Positions 1 through 9,200 of a stretch of DNA of 11,272 bases are shown here, piece by piece. Both the position numbers and the translations under genes were made by a program. Position 1 is the stretch's first letter. Each line of letters begins with the position of its first letter. The notes beneath the pieces were generated by a model, which saw only the letters and a list, made by a program, of their open reading frames with translations, ran no database searches and had not been told where the DNA came from. Source of the stretch: Chlorobiaceae bacterium (lineage in GTDB: Bacteria > Bacteroidota > Chlorobiia > Chlorobiales > Chlorobiaceae); contig JAAXUM010000021.1 in the NCBI GenBank assembly GCA_013336025.1, forward strand, positions 1 through 11,272, given 5' to 3'.

Positions 1-609
1 TCTTGCGAAGTTCGGCACGGCAAGCCGACAGTTCAGCGGCGTGTAGATGTATTTGTCCCAGTCGTAAAGGCTCCAGTCGGGAGAGAGGGTGTCGAGATCC
101 TCAATAACGGGGTGAGCAGGGGTTGCAAAGACTTTACCCTCATCGTCAACGTAGGCGATACCGGTAATTTCGGCACGATCCTGTTTGTCGGTACCATTGG
201 CGATCGATCGGATAAGGTTGACGGCAACCTCTTCGCCTTCGCCTCGGATAACATAGTCAGTTTCGGGGGCTTCGCTCAGCACCTGCGGGTACATGAAGGT
301 TGAGTGAATGCCGCCCATAAGGGTACGGATTTTCGGATTTACCTTTTTTGCGATTTTCATGATATCCTGAGCCTTGAAAATCGAAGGGGTAATATTTGTG
401 GTCATCACCACATCCGGTTTGTTGGTGCGGATGATTTCCTCGATCTGATCGTCAGGCAGGTCGTCTGCCATTGCATCGACAAATCGAATCTGATCGAATC
501 CTGCCTGTTTCAGAGCACCTCCGATATAGGCTACCCAGCTTGGTGTCCAGTTTCCGGCAATTTCAGCTCCGCCTGAGTGATAATTTGGCTGAACCATCAG
601 TATTTTCAT
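1..609 (-). CDS. bchE: Anaerobic Mg-protoporphyrin IX monomethyl ester oxidative cyclase BchE (N-terminal 203 residues, cut by the window edge)
   Basis: BchE forms the isocyclic (E) ring of bacteriochlorophyll without oxygen, from Mg-protoporphyrin IX monomethyl ester, using cobalamin and radical-SAM chemistry. The frame is open from the ATG at 609 to the window edge and reads 203 residues. The N-terminus MKILMVQPNYHSGGAEIAGN matches the characteristic start of BchE proteins. Residues from 1 to about 150 fit the Rossmann-like B12-binding domain, with glycine-rich stretches such as LMGGIHSTF and YVIRGEGEE. The radical-SAM CxxxCxxC motif is not visible; the window stops just before where it is expected, so at least half of the usual roughly 550 residues lie outside. 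The start is set by a GGAGG at 620-624, ten bases upstream. An earlier ATG touching that GGAGG is out of frame. It is the last visible gene of the bchS-bchH-bchM-bchE series, 174 bp after bchM. Identity is very secure. Confidence 0.96.
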   Translation of the reverse strand, partial: MKILMVQPNYHSGGAEIAGNWTPSWVAYIGGALKQAGFDQIRFVDAMADDLPDDQIEEIIRTNKPDVVMTTNITPSIFKAQDIMKIAKKVNPKIRTLMGGIHSTFMYPQVLSEAPETDYVIRGEGEEVAVNLIRSIANGTDKQDRAEITGIAYVDDEGKVFATPAHPVIEDLDTLSPDWSLYDWDKYIYTPLNCRLAVPNFAR

Positions 610-619
610 CGGTATCCAT

Positions 620-624
620 CCTCC
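620..624 (-). promoter_or_regulatory. Shine-Dalgarno site of bchE
   Basis: The minus strand reads GGAGG here, ten bases before the bchE ATG at 607-609. It decides the start codon. It also contrasts with bchS, bchH and bchM, none of which has a comparable purine-rich site before its ATG. bchE translation may therefore start independently of, and more strongly than, the genes upstream of it. Confidence 0.75.
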
Positions 625-648
625 AGATATATTTTTACGAAATAAGGC

Positions 649-702
649 AAGAGTTCAGGAAACAAGTAACCATGTTTCTCACCAAAAAAACCATGAACTC
701 TT
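649..702 (-). other. Composite inverted repeat upstream of bchE
   Basis: The outer arms AAGAGTTCA (649-657) and TGAACTCTT (694-702) are perfectly complementary over 9 bp. Nested inside are GAAACA (659-664) and TGTTTC (673-678), a perfect 6-bp stem with an 8-base loop. The 3' side of the inner stem is separated from the outer arm by a 15-base bulge that contains an A7 run, read as U7 in the transcript. The element ends 40 bp before the bchE start. Two nested perfect arms suggest a real RNA fold or a DNA-level operator, but the function is unknown. Confidence 0.45.
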
Positions 703-742
703 AATTTACAATAAAATTGTGAAATTCTCTTATGGTTTTCAT

Positions 743-781
743 CCAGTGGGTCAGGTTCAACTCATAAACCTGAGCCACTGG
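743..781 (-). other. Long hairpin immediately after bchM
   Basis: CCAGTGGGTCAGGTT at 743-757 pairs with AACCTGAGCCACTGG at 767-781. This makes a 15-bp stem with one mismatch (750 against 774) and a 9-base loop. It starts two bases beyond the bchM stop codon. The stability and position fit a transcript-end or 3'-stabilising hairpin for the bchH-bchM message. The minus strand continues with GATGAAAACC and not a T run, so complete intrinsic termination here is doubtful; partial termination or RNase protection is more likely. Confidence 0.55.
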
Positions 782-783
782 CG

Positions 784-1479
784 CTAATGTTTTACGTGCA
801 TCAGCATGGTGTGGTAAAATCCCCAGCTTATTTTTTCTTTGCATACCAGAGTCATCCCTGCAGATGCAATGGCTTTTTGCATATCTTCGTCTCTTATCAT
901 CTGTATTGTTGTGCGTCGCTCTTTTTTTGGAAAGAAACCGCCAAGCCAGTGCTGGAACGCAAGGATTTTGTTGTAGGGCGCATAGGTGAAAATGACCGAA
1001 CCTTTGGTAAGACTGCTCAGGTTTCTGAAGGCCTGCGCGAACCCTTCCGCAGGATAATGAATCAGCACATCAAAACATACGACGGCATCATACTTGCCTT
1101 TGACAGATTCAATGGTGTTGACCTCAAAATCGATGTTTTTGCCAACTCCGCTTTTAATGGCATCGGCTTTTGCCTTGTCAACCATCTGTGAGGCAATATC
1201 AACAGCTTTTACTTTATAGCCTTCTTTGGCAATTCTTATACTGAACAACCCTGTTCCACAACCGGCGTCGAGTACGCTTGATTCAGGTGGCAGACCGATT
1301 TTTCGGAGCCACTCAAAAGCTTTGTCCATCATAACGGTGTGACCTTCCCGTACCGTGTTGCGGACAGTTGAGAGCTTGTCGTCACCATAAATCGATGCCC
1401 ATCGCTGGAAGCCCTGCCCGTTGAAGTAGGAGCGGAGCATTTTTTTGTGTTCTTCAGCATTAAAAGAGGTGCTGTTCAT
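784..1479 (-). CDS. bchM: Mg-protoporphyrin IX O-methyltransferase BchM
   Basis: BchM transfers a methyl group from S-adenosylmethionine to the C13 propionate of Mg-protoporphyrin IX. Its product, the monomethyl ester, is the substrate of the BchE encoded next door. The 231-residue length is normal for the family. SAM-binding motif I is plain ([12 protein letters not shown], about residues 69-80). The acidic post-I strand [10 protein letters not shown] and the motif-II-like strand [13 protein letters not shown] follow. The N-terminal [16 protein letters not shown] is the substrate-side signature of BchM/ChlM. The ATG at 1479 gives the expected family N-terminus, although no Shine-Dalgarno sequence precedes it. 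The gene begins 45 bp after the bchH stop, so it is probably cotranscribed and perhaps coupled with bchH. BchH and BchM are known to interact functionally in phototrophs, and the adjacency fits that. Confidence 0.95.
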   Translation of the reverse strand: MNSTSFNAEEHKKMLRSYFNGQGFQRWASIYGDDKLSTVRNTVREGHTVMMDKAFEWLRKIGLPPESSVLDAGCGTGLFSIRIAKEGYKVKAVDIASQMVDKAKADAIKSGVGKNIDFEVNTIESVKGKYDAVVCFDVLIHYPAEGFAQAFRNLSSLTKGSVIFTYAPYNKILAFQHWLGGFFPKKERRTTIQMIRDEDMQKAIASAGMTLVCKEKISWGFYHTMLMHVKH

Positions 1480-1524
1480 ATGCGGTGTTTTAGCGTGTTA
1501 GTGGTTGAACGGTTTCAGTGTTAA

Positions 1525-4500
1525 TCAGTGTATTTCGCTGTGAACGCCTTCAATTCTGCTTTCAAGGTCAGCATACAGTTCCTGGAGTTCTTCTACTGTT
1601 TCAGGATCCGCATCCCAGAATCCTCTGGAGTGGGCTTCGAGCAGTCGGCTTGTCATTGCCCTGGTTGCATGGATATTCATCGACGCCATTCTCTCAAGCA
1701 TCTCCCTGTCCTGCAGGAAGGTTTCGCTGAACTGGCGGTATGTCCAGTCTTTTACCGCTGAAGCTGTGGCGCTCCAACCATAAGTGTTGGTGAGGTGAGA
1801 CTCTATCTCTCTGACCCCCTGATAGCCCTGCTCAAGCATGGCTTCGTACCATTTCGGGTTAAGCAGTTTCGTCCGTGCTTCCAGCGATACCATTTTTTCG
1901 AGAGAGCAGATTCTTTGTTTTTTTCCAAACCCGCTGATATCGCCAAGCATGATCTTTGGTTTGGATTTGCTGAGATGTTCTACGGTTTTGGAGACACCGC
2001 CAAGATACTCATAATAATGGTCTATATCCGAAATACCGATTTCATAGCTGTCAATATTCTGGTAGGTGAGTGTAACATGCTGCAAGGCAGAGCGCAGTGC
2101 GTCCGGGCACTCTTTCCATTGGCCGTTTTCGGTTACAGCAAAACTCTTTCGACTGACAAATGCATCGGCAAGCTGCTCTTCTTCCTCCCATGTACTGCTT
2201 TCGACCAGATGGTTGACATTTGCACCATAACTTCCAGGTGCATTCGAAAAAACTCTGTTTGAGGCATCGGAAAAGGGGATGTTTTTATCGTGCATCTCCT
2301 GGAGGACATGTTTTTTTATGAAATTCATTGATTCAGGTTCATCAGCTGCTGCTGCCATTCTGACAGCCTTGTCGAGCAGGGTGACCTGGTGTGAGAGCAG
2401 ATCCCTGAATATTCCGCTGATGGTCATTACCACATCAATGCGCGGACGGGCAAGCATTGCGAGGGGAATCAGTTCAATATCGCCTATTTTTCCCAATTCA
2501 TCAGTTTTTGCCCTTGCGCCAAGGAGTGCAAGAGCTTGCGCCACACCTTCTCCATCACTTTTCAGGTTGTCGGTGCCCCAGAGTACTACCGCTATGGATT
2601 CCGGCAACGTTCCGTTTTCATCCCTGTATACCTTAAGCAGCTCTTCAGCAGAGCGTTCTCCGGCCTGCTGCGCAAAAGTTGTCGGGATGCTGTAGGGATC
2701 GAGACTGTGGATGTTTCTTCCCGTCGGGACGGTATCCGGGTTTCGAACAAGATCATTTCCGGGAGAGGGAGGGGTATATTTCCCTTCAAGTGCATGGAGA
2801 ACGGCCTTGAGTTCACGGTTTTCAGCAAGGTCAATGAGTACCCTTTGCAGAAAATGCCAGAGCTTCTGGAGTTCACCGATTTTAATGCCTGCCTGACGGT
2901 GAAGGTAGCTGTCAGCCTCAGCCATTCTGACGGTAAAGGTTCCTTCGAGCAAAGCCCTGACCGGCAGATGAACGGCATTGTTCGAGTCAGAAAGATGCCT
3001 GGTGAAGAGTTTTACCGATTCACGTGTTATGGCAAGCAGTTCCTGCCACTCCTGCTGCGCATCACGGTCTCTTTCAATACTCTCTGTGAGACGCTGGTAA
3101 TCAAGATTTCTGTGTTTGCAGATCAGTTCAGGCAGCGAGCGGTTGTCAAGTTCCGGACGGGAGTGGCTGATGAGCATGGAAAGATGATCGACAAGACTCT
3201 CCGGAGACGGAGCCTCACCCATGATGTGCAGCCCGAGAGGGATCATGCGCTCTTCAACAAGGTAGAGTTCATTGTTCAGTCTGGCAATCCAGGCTTCGTC
3301 GTGGAGCTCCTGCAATCCGGTATCAAGTTCAAGGGATGATGCGAGTTCCCTGATTTCCGCCATAGTTTCATCGTTCATCACCTTACGGGTTCCGGCAATA
3401 AGAGCCCGGAGTTTTGCAAGTTCCTTGTAGAGCCCGGCATGTTCAAGCGGTGGAGTGAGGTAGCTGATAAGTGTTGCGTAACCTCTTCGTTTTGCAATTG
3501 CACCTTCGCTTGGATTGTTCACGCAGTAGCAGTAAAAGTTCGGCAGCGAGCCGATCAGTCTCTTTGGCCAGCATGAACTCGAAAGTCCGGTCTGCTTTCC
3601 AGGCATGAACTCAAGGGCGCCGTGTGTGCCGAAGTGGAGCACCGCATCGGCGTTGAGGCACTGTTCTATCCAGGTGTAGAATGCTGCAAATGCATGGTTT
3701 GGTGCGGCGTCTTTTGCCATGAGCAGGCGCATCGGATCACGTTCATAGCCGAAACTCGGTTGCTGGCCCAGAAAGATGTTGCCAAAAGAACAACCGAGAA
3801 TATGAAACTTCTGCCGGTCATTGAGTATCTCTCCGGGCGCATCGCCCCAGAATGGCTCAATCTCTGTATAGGCCGGAAAACGTTTTCTGTATTCGTCAAC
3901 CGGCAGGTGATCGGCTACGTTGCCATCCGTTCCGTATATCAGCCGGTTTCCTTCAAGCAGTTTGTCCTTCAGCTCTTCAACGGAAGATGGAACAGTAACC
4001 CTGTATCCGGCTGTTTTCATCTCTCTGAGGAGCCTCATGAGGCTTTCAAATACGTTGAGATATGCTGCTGTTCCTGCATTGCCGAGATTCGGAGGAAAAT
4101 TGAAGAGTACAATGGCGATTTTTTTCTCACTCACAGGTTTTTCCTGGAGCCGGAGAAATCGATGTACACGGTTTGTGATAGAGGCAATCTCCTTGTTGAG
4201 TGGCACGGTGCGGTCGGTACCTGCTTCAGTTCCGGCATAGACATGGGGCTCGATGGTGCCGTCAAGTTCCGGAACGGCTACGCTCAGTGCGGTCTGCAAA
4301 GGGGTCAACCCCAGGTTGTTTTCCCGCCACTGTTCCACAGACTGAAAGGAGAGAGGAATCAGATTGTAGCAGGGAACATCCAGTTTTTTCATGGCAACAA
4401 CAGCCTCGGCAGCCCTGGTTTCTGCCGGGCCGCCTACAAGGGAAAACCCTGTGGCATTAATGATCAGACGGGGGCGAAGCGAGTCGGGTTTCCGGGGATC

Positions 4501-5367
4501 AAAAAACCTGTCGAGAGCTGGACGGAAGTCAAGCCCGCCGCTGTATGCTATGCATGTGTTGATGCCTTTCGACTCAAGCGCTCTTTGCAAAGAGTCGATA
4601 TGCTGCATGTTTTTGCTCAGTATGGTTGAGCGCATGGCAAGAATGGCAACAGGACCCTTGCCTCCTTGAGGCTGATTGCTTTTTTGCCATTGGAGATATT
4701 CTCCGGCAGAGAAGAACTGTTCAGGTGAATCGGGATGGCAGAGTCCCGCTTCAGGGTAAAAGACGGGATCGTCCTGGGGGAGTTTGCCTTTCCATTCGGG
4801 CACATAGCGATCAATGATAAGAGAGAGGAATCGCTCCATATTTTCCTCTGACCCGTTCAGCCAGAACTGGTGGGCAGCAATAAAGGTATGAATATCTCTC
4901 GCCTTGCCGGGGATGAGTTTCATGATTTTGCTGACGTTGCGGGCAAGGGCGAGCTGGCGCTGGCTTTCACCGTGACTGTGTTTTGGCTTGAGTTTTGATA
5001 CCCACTGTTTGAACAGTCCAGGCTCTTTTGTCTCCTCTTTCGGTTTGCGGAGCGAAAACCTGCCGATTCTTGTCTGGGTGATCAGTGCGGGATTGCTGGT
5101 AATCATGCAGACCGGGCAGAGAATATCTTCGAGCAGTTTCTCAAGAGGACGAACGATCTCTTCGCTGAAAAGCATTGAACCGAAGATGAAATCCGCTGTA
5201 CGAAAACGCTCTTCAAGCTGCTCCCAAAGGCGGGGAGTCGAGTGATGAAGACCAAGATTGAAAATGGCAACTTCAAGGTCAAGCCCGAACCTCTGATTCA
5301 ACGTTTCAGCAGCACTTCTCAAGTTGCCGTTGTTCGTTGATTCCATGGTCAGAAAGACAAAACGCAT
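1525..5367 (-). CDS. bchH: Magnesium chelatase H subunit BchH (porphyrin-binding)
   Basis: This is the large porphyrin-binding subunit that, with the BchI-BchD AAA+ motor, inserts Mg2+ into protoporphyrin IX, the first step committed to bacteriochlorophyll. The 1280-residue length is typical. The N-terminus [20 protein letters not shown] matches BchH/ChlH proteins. The CobN/Mg-chelatase core follows, with the canonical active-site block [15 protein letters not shown] at 578-592 and [20 protein letters not shown] at 617-636. The C-terminal domain carries [18 protein letters not shown] from residue 1167 and ends in the usual [15 protein letters not shown]. The intact block, including Lys591 of PGKQ, is why I call this paralog BchH and the other BchS. 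Cysteines sit close to the active site (599, 613, 615). The ATG at 5367 has only a weak purine stretch (CGGG) before it. bchD and bchI are not in the window. The order bchS, small gene, bchH, bchM, bchE resembles what I recall from Chlorobaculum tepidum. Confidence 0.93.
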   Translation of the reverse strand: MRFVFLTMESTNNGNLRSAAETLNQRFGLDLEVAIFNLGLHHSTPRLWEQLEERFRTADFIFGSMLFSEEIVRPLEKLLEDILCPVCMITSNPALITQTRIGRFSLRKPKEETKEPGLFKQWVSKLKPKHSHGESQRQLALARNVSKIMKLIPGKARDIHTFIAAHQFWLNGSEENMERFLSLIIDRYVPEWKGKLPQDDPVFYPEAGLCHPDSPEQFFSAGEYLQWQKSNQPQGGKGPVAILAMRSTILSKNMQHIDSLQRALESKGINTCIAYSGGLDFRPALDRFFDPRKPDSLRPRLIINATGFSLVGGPAETRAAEAVVAMKKLDVPCYNLIPLSFQSVEQWRENNLGLTPLQTALSVAVPELDGTIEPHVYAGTEAGTDRTVPLNKEIASITNRVHRFLRLQEKPVSEKKIAIVLFNFPPNLGNAGTAAYLNVFESLMRLLREMKTAGYRVTVPSSVEELKDKLLEGNRLIYGTDGNVADHLPVDEYRKRFPAYTEIEPFWGDAPGEILNDRQKFHILGCSFGNIFLGQQPSFGYERDPMRLLMAKDAAPNHAFAAFYTWIEQCLNADAVLHFGTHGALEFMPGKQTGLSSSCWPKRLIGSLPNFYCYCVNNPSEGAIAKRRGYATLISYLTPPLEHAGLYKELAKLRALIAGTRKVMNDETMAEIRELASSLELDTGLQELHDEAWIARLNNELYLVEERMIPLGLHIMGEAPSPESLVDHLSMLISHSRPELDNRSLPELICKHRNLDYQRLTESIERDRDAQQEWQELLAITRESVKLFTRHLSDSNNAVHLPVRALLEGTFTVRMAEADSYLHRQAGIKIGELQKLWHFLQRVLIDLAENRELKAVLHALEGKYTPPSPGNDLVRNPDTVPTGRNIHSLDPYSIPTTFAQQAGERSAEELLKVYRDENGTLPESIAVVLWGTDNLKSDGEGVAQALALLGARAKTDELGKIGDIELIPLAMLARPRIDVVMTISGIFRDLLSHQVTLLDKAVRMAAAADEPESMNFIKKHVLQEMHDKNIPFSDASNRVFSNAPGSYGANVNHLVESSTWEEEEQLADAFVSRKSFAVTENGQWKECPDALRSALQHVTLTYQNIDSYEIGISDIDHYYEYLGGVSKTVEHLSKSKPKIMLGDISGFGKKQRICSLEKMVSLEARTKLLNPKWYEAMLEQGYQGVREIESHLTNTYGWSATASAVKDWTYRQFSETFLQDREMLERMASMNIHATRAMTSRLLEAHSRGFWDADPETVEELQELYADLESRIEGVHSEIH

Positions 5368-5468
5368 ACAATTACCCGTTTAAATCATGGTAGCAGAAAA
5401 CACCTGAAATCAATAGCAACAAACACGAGAGAAACGAAACCCGATACCGGGGATGTGTCACTCATATC

Positions 5469-5518
5469 CCTGCATTTTTTTTAACTACAGTCAGTTTTAT
5501 CTGAAAAAAACATGCAGG
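5469..5518 (-). other. A/T-tract hairpin in the bchH leader
   Basis: CCTGCAT (5469-5475) and ATGCAGG (5512-5518) are perfectly complementary. Just inside them, seven T (5476-5482) face seven A (5504-5510), with one bulged C (5511). A small CAG/CTG stem (5492-5494 with 5501-5503) closes the centre. The fold begins 20 bases after the stop codon of the small gene and ends about 100 bases before the bchH ATG. A terminator for the small gene or a structured bchH leader are both possible. The T run lies inside the stem and not after it, so it is not a classical terminator. A shorter dyad, GGGAT/ATCCC, overlaps its downstream edge. Confidence 0.4.
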
Positions 5519-5538
5519 CCAGGTTGTTCAGAAGAGCG

Positions 5539-5946
5539 CTAAATCAAAAGGACAGGGTTCTGCTGGAGGAGATTGGCGGGTTTTTGAAGAAATAGAACAG
5601 GATACGGCGTTTTTTCCGGAGTGAAGACGGGATCTGACGGCAAGGCACTATAAGCGTAGTGAGCGATTGCCACTGGAGCGTGAAACGATAGCGGGGAACT
5701 CTTTTGTATAAGAGTGGTATGCCCTGAAATGAAAAAATTGTCTGAACGAGGTGGATATTGGAGCTCAGGAGAGGCAAGTCTGGCCATCAGCAGCGTGTAC
5801 CGGGAAGATGAGCGCGTTTTGGATTTACCATTCTGAGACGTTGTCTTTGCCAGAACATTAAAACCGACAACGGAGATAACAAAGAAAAGCAGAATCTCAA
5901 AAACACGCAAAAAACTTCGGGATATGTTTTTTCTGCCTGATGCCAT
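5539..5946 (-). CDS. Small predicted exported or membrane-anchored protein of unknown function between bchS and bchH
   Basis: I do not recognise this 135-residue protein. It starts with a basic segment (Arg5, Lys6, Arg10, Arg14). A hydrophobic stretch follows at about residues 15-33, ending in NVLA-K, which would suit a signal peptide cleaved after Ala33 or an uncleaved anchor. The rest is polar, rich in serine and proline, and has no cysteine or motif I can name. Opposing evidence: there is no Shine-Dalgarno site before the ATG at 5946, codon evidence is weak, and another minus-strand frame overlaps it. In favour: the N-terminal signal is well organised, it has the same orientation as its neighbours, and I recall a small gene at this position in Chlorobaculum tepidum. 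If real, its product would act outside the cytoplasm, which is odd in a cytoplasmic pigment operon. Confidence 0.45.
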   Translation of the reverse strand: MASGRKNISRSFLRVFEILLFFVISVVGFNVLAKTTSQNGKSKTRSSSRYTLLMARLASPELQYPPRSDNFFISGHTTLIQKSSPLSFHAPVAIAHYAYSALPSDPVFTPEKTPYPVLFLQKPANLLQQNPVLLI

Positions 5947-6285
5947 AAGTAGAAGTTTACTGCAAATATAACAAATGAAAAGAAAAAAAGGAATATTTCA
6001 TTCTCTTCCTGTTCATCCTGAACTCACGACAAGTCGTCACATCCTTTGCATGTCGTCACAATCTCTGAGTGTCGTTACACCCTCTCCATGTTGTCATCCC
6101 GAAAGCAGGGAGGGATCTCTATAAAAATGGCAGCGCAGTGAGTGACGGGTTAAGCGTTACGTGGGGAGTAACGGGTTCTTCAAACAAATGCGAAATCAAG
6201 AATCCAAAATTCAAAATCGCTACCCCCACTCAGTATTTTAGCCCCACCGCCTGAAACATAACACATAGCCATTAATCCGGCCTTC
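5947..6285. other. Gene-free spacer between bchS and the small gene, with repeat remnants
   Basis: These 339 bp hold no convincing gene. Besides the 19-bp tandem repeat (6033-6108) there is a dyad with a 7-base loop (CGTTAC 6155-6160, GTAACG 6168-6173), a short dyad ATCCC/GGGAT (6096-6100 with 6112-6116), and a monotonous A-rich stretch around 6184-6221 (AATCCAAAATTCAAAATCG and similar). Phrases such as TTCATCCTGAACTC and GTCATCCCGAAAGCAGGGA look like the short palindromic intergenic repeats scattered in many Chlorobi and other bacterial genomes. This reads as decayed intergenic repeat material inside the operon. No intrinsic terminator for bchS is obvious. Confidence 0.5.
6033..6108. repeat. 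Degenerate 19-bp tandem repeat, four units
   Basis: Four units begin at 6033, 6052, 6071 and 6090, exactly 19 bp apart. They start GTCGTCACATCC, GTCGTCACAATC, GTCGTTACACCC and GTTGTCATCCCG. The first eight bases are best conserved (GTCGTCAC, GTCGTCAC, GTCGTTAC, GTTGTCAT) and the rest of each unit is pyrimidine-rich and variable. The last unit merges into a GTCATCCCG...GGGAT palindrome. There are no unique spacers, so it is not a CRISPR. It lies about 180 bp beyond the bchS stop and may be a decayed REP-like cluster or a row of protein-binding sites. Confidence 0.6.
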
Positions 6286-9200
6286 CTAAATCTCTATTCC
6301 TTCAAGACGGTCTTCGAGATCGGAATAGATCTCCTGAAGTTTTTCGATCATGTCGGGGTCGGCGCTCCACATACCTCTTCCGCTTGCTTCGAGCATTCGT
6401 CCCACGATGTTTTTGAATGCTTTCGGGTTGACCTTCATCAGTCGTTCGCGCATTTTCGGATCGAAGGCATAGGTTTCGGCAGCCTCTTTGTATACCCAGT
6501 CGTCAACGCCTTTCGTGACGGCATCCCACCCAAGCATGTAGGTGAATCGGTTGCTGATTTCGGCTGCTCCGCTGTGTCCCTGATCAAGCATGGTTTCAAA
6601 CCATTTAGGATTGAGCAGCTTGGTGCGGAATTCAACTTTCAGCGCTTTGTCGGCATCATCAATCTTGACGTCGGCAGTGAAGGTTTCAACATAGTTCAGC
6701 TTAACGTTGTCGCCTTTCGGATTGCGTCGTCGTGCAGAGAGCTGCAGCGCTCCCGATGAGGAGAAGTATCGGTCGATATCGGTAATGCCGAACTCAGCCG
6801 AATCGACCTGCTGTACGACGCGATCAACGGTGCTGAGAAGCCCTTTGAGAATGTCGGTCTGCTGGTCGCCGTAGCGGTTACCTCCATAGGCAAAACCGGT
6901 ACGTTTGATGAACATGTTGTCGAGATCCTCTTCGGATTCCCAGGCTGAATCTTCCACCAGCTCTTCAACCTGTGAGCCGTAAGCTCCGGGTGACTGGGTA
7001 AAGAGGCGTGAGGTGGCGCTTTCAAAATCCTTTCCCTCTTTCAAAGCGGCGTCCACATGTTTTTTGATATGGTTCATTTCATGCGGCTCATCTGCTTTTG
7101 CGGCGTCTTTGACCAGTTTGTCGAGATGATCGACAAGTACGCCAAAGGTGTCGCGGAAGATCGAGCTGATCTGGATGAGCACATCGATTCTCGGACGGCC
7201 AAGTTTTTCAATCGGCACGAGTCGGTAGTGGCTGATTTTGCCCTGTGCATCGTAAGCCGGTTCAGCACCCATGAGGTGAATGATGACGGCTACCGCTTCG
7301 CCTTTGCTCTTGATCGTATCAAGACCCCAGAGAACCTGGGCAATGGTTTCAGGATAATCCCCGTTGTTCTCTTCAATATGGCGGGCAAGAATGGTTTCAG
7401 CAATCTGCTTGCCGCGCTTGAAGGCCAGTTCGGATGGAATGCGCCATGGGTCAATAGCGTGGATGTTGCGGCCAGTCGGCAGAATGCCTGCGCCGTCACG
7501 TACCAGATCGCCGCCTGAGCCAGAAGGGATGTACTCGCCCGCGAGAGCGCGAAGGAGGCCCTTCATTTCGTTGCGATTGTCTTCAAGTGCGCGCTTCAGG
7601 GCAAGTCCGTCCTGCAGTGAACTGTTGATGGCTTCAACCATTTCCGGTGAGACTTTTGATCCGCCGGTTATCTTGTTGAACACGGTTGTGGGATTGCTCC
7701 TGCCGAAAATGGTTTCCGAGATGAACTCTCTTGTATGATCGTCAACGACTTCACGCGCTTTAAGGGCTAATGGTTCACCCTTGCGTGCACGGGTCGCAAG
7801 GGAAGCGTAATCGCCATAGGTTCTGTTTTCGCCGGTGGCCTGCATGATAATCGATGGAAGCGATTTTTCATTACCGCGAACCTTCAGGTACTCGGTAATC
7901 GTGGTTACCTGGGTGTCGAGCTTTGGCGTTTCACCAAAGACGTGCAGCGAGTTTGAAATCAGGCGACCTTCGAGCTCCATCATGTAAGTATAGAGTCGGC
8001 TGATATAGTCCTGGAAGTTCTCCTGCTCCATGCGCGGGCAGTCATCCGTCAGGTTGAGCTGCTGTGCCTTGGTGAGAATAACCTCTTCGGTTTCAACATC
8101 CACGATTTTTTCCAGTCCGCGCTCACGGTAATCGTTCAGCATCTCCTTGAAGGCGGGGAGTTCCTTGTAGAGACCGGCCCGTGCCAAAGGCGGGATGTTG
8201 TGTGATATCATGGTTGCGTACCCGCGGCGTTTGGCAATATTGGCCTCGCTCGGATTGTTGATCGGATAGATATAGAAATGGGGCACTTCGCCGAGGAGTG
8301 CGTCAGACCAGCAGTCGGCGGTAACACCAAGCTGAAGGCCGGGCATCCACTCCACAGTACCGTGCATACCGATGTGAACAAGGGCGTTTGCTCCGAAAAC
8401 GCGGCTGATCCAGCGGTAGAAAGCTATATACTGATGGTGCGGCGTGTTCTCCTTGTCGAAGAGCAGACGCATGGGATCACCCTGGATTCCAAGTCGAGGC
8501 TGTATGCCGATAAAGATATTGCCAAGGGTCAAACCTCCGATAAAGAGCTTGTCGGGTTTGATCGGAGCAACGTCGCCGGGAAATCCGCCCCAGCGGCCTT
8601 CAATGCGTTCGCGCTCTCTGTCGCTTGTGATACTGTAAAACCGGTCACGGTCGATAGCAAAACAATCCTGCTCGTGTGCCTGGATTTCATAATCGGTGGC
8701 TTTGTCGAGCATGGCAAGCAGGGCTTCCGGTGATTCCGGAATCTCTCCGACGTTGTACCCTTCGTCACGCAACTTCAGGAGAATGCTGTAGATGCTTTTT
8801 GGTACGTCAAGCAGAGCGGCGCTTGCTTTTTTACCCATGCCCGGAGGATAGTCGTAAGCGACCATCGCAACTTTTTTGTCCTTGTTCGGAGTGTGGCGAA
8901 GGTCTGAAAACTTTTTTGCAAACCCGGCAAGTCGTTCAAGACGATCCGGAACCGTCTGAAGGCGACCGTCCCTGATGGCTCCGAGCACAACAGGGCAGAC
9001 AGCCCCATCCATTTCAGGCAGCGAATAGGTCATGGCCGACTGGAGCGGTACAACGCCCTGCGATTTCCATGAGGTGAAATCCTGTATGAAGAGCGGCTGA
9101 GAAACAACGTAGGGAGCGTTGATTTTTCCCAGTATCTCGTCGCGTGCAGCAGATGATGCTCCCGGTGTGGTTGCGCCTGCGGGGCCGCCCACAAAGCCGA

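Larger units (their letters stand above)
610..783 (-). other. bchM-bchE intercistronic region with stacked inverted repeats
   Basis: This 174-bp gap holds no gene. Besides the bchE ribosome site it contains three dyads, the outer two of which are listed separately: a composite hairpin at 649-702, a small A/T-rich dyad (ACAAT at 708-712, ATTGT at 716-720, three-base centre) and a long hairpin at 743-781. No dyad is followed by a clear run of T on the minus strand, so none is a textbook intrinsic terminator. I found no convincing -35/-10 pair. The region could be an mRNA processing or stability boundary, an attenuator, or the site of a secondary bchE promoter. The sequence does not decide between these. 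Confidence 0.5.

Noticed and set aside
772..783. GCCACTG next to bchM resembles a conserved word of cobalamin riboswitches, tempting because BchE uses B12.
   Set aside because: The word is on the plus strand, antisense to bchE, is fully explained as one arm of the 743-781 hairpin, and none of the other conserved riboswitch segments (B12 box, core loops) is present.
2536..4629. Long plus-strand open frames (up to 335 codons) opposite bchH.
   Set aside because: They lie wholly antisense to a securely identified gene, have no recognisable domain, and long antisense frames are expected from the codon bias of such a large gene.
6033..6108. The periodic repeat as a CRISPR array.
   Set aside because: The units are 19 bp, directly adjacent and degenerate, with no spacers and no cas genes nearby.
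6069..6254. A 61-codon plus-strand frame in the spacer between bchS and the small gene.
   Set aside because: It covers the 19-bp tandem repeat and A-rich repeat remnants, has low-complexity content and no ribosome site.
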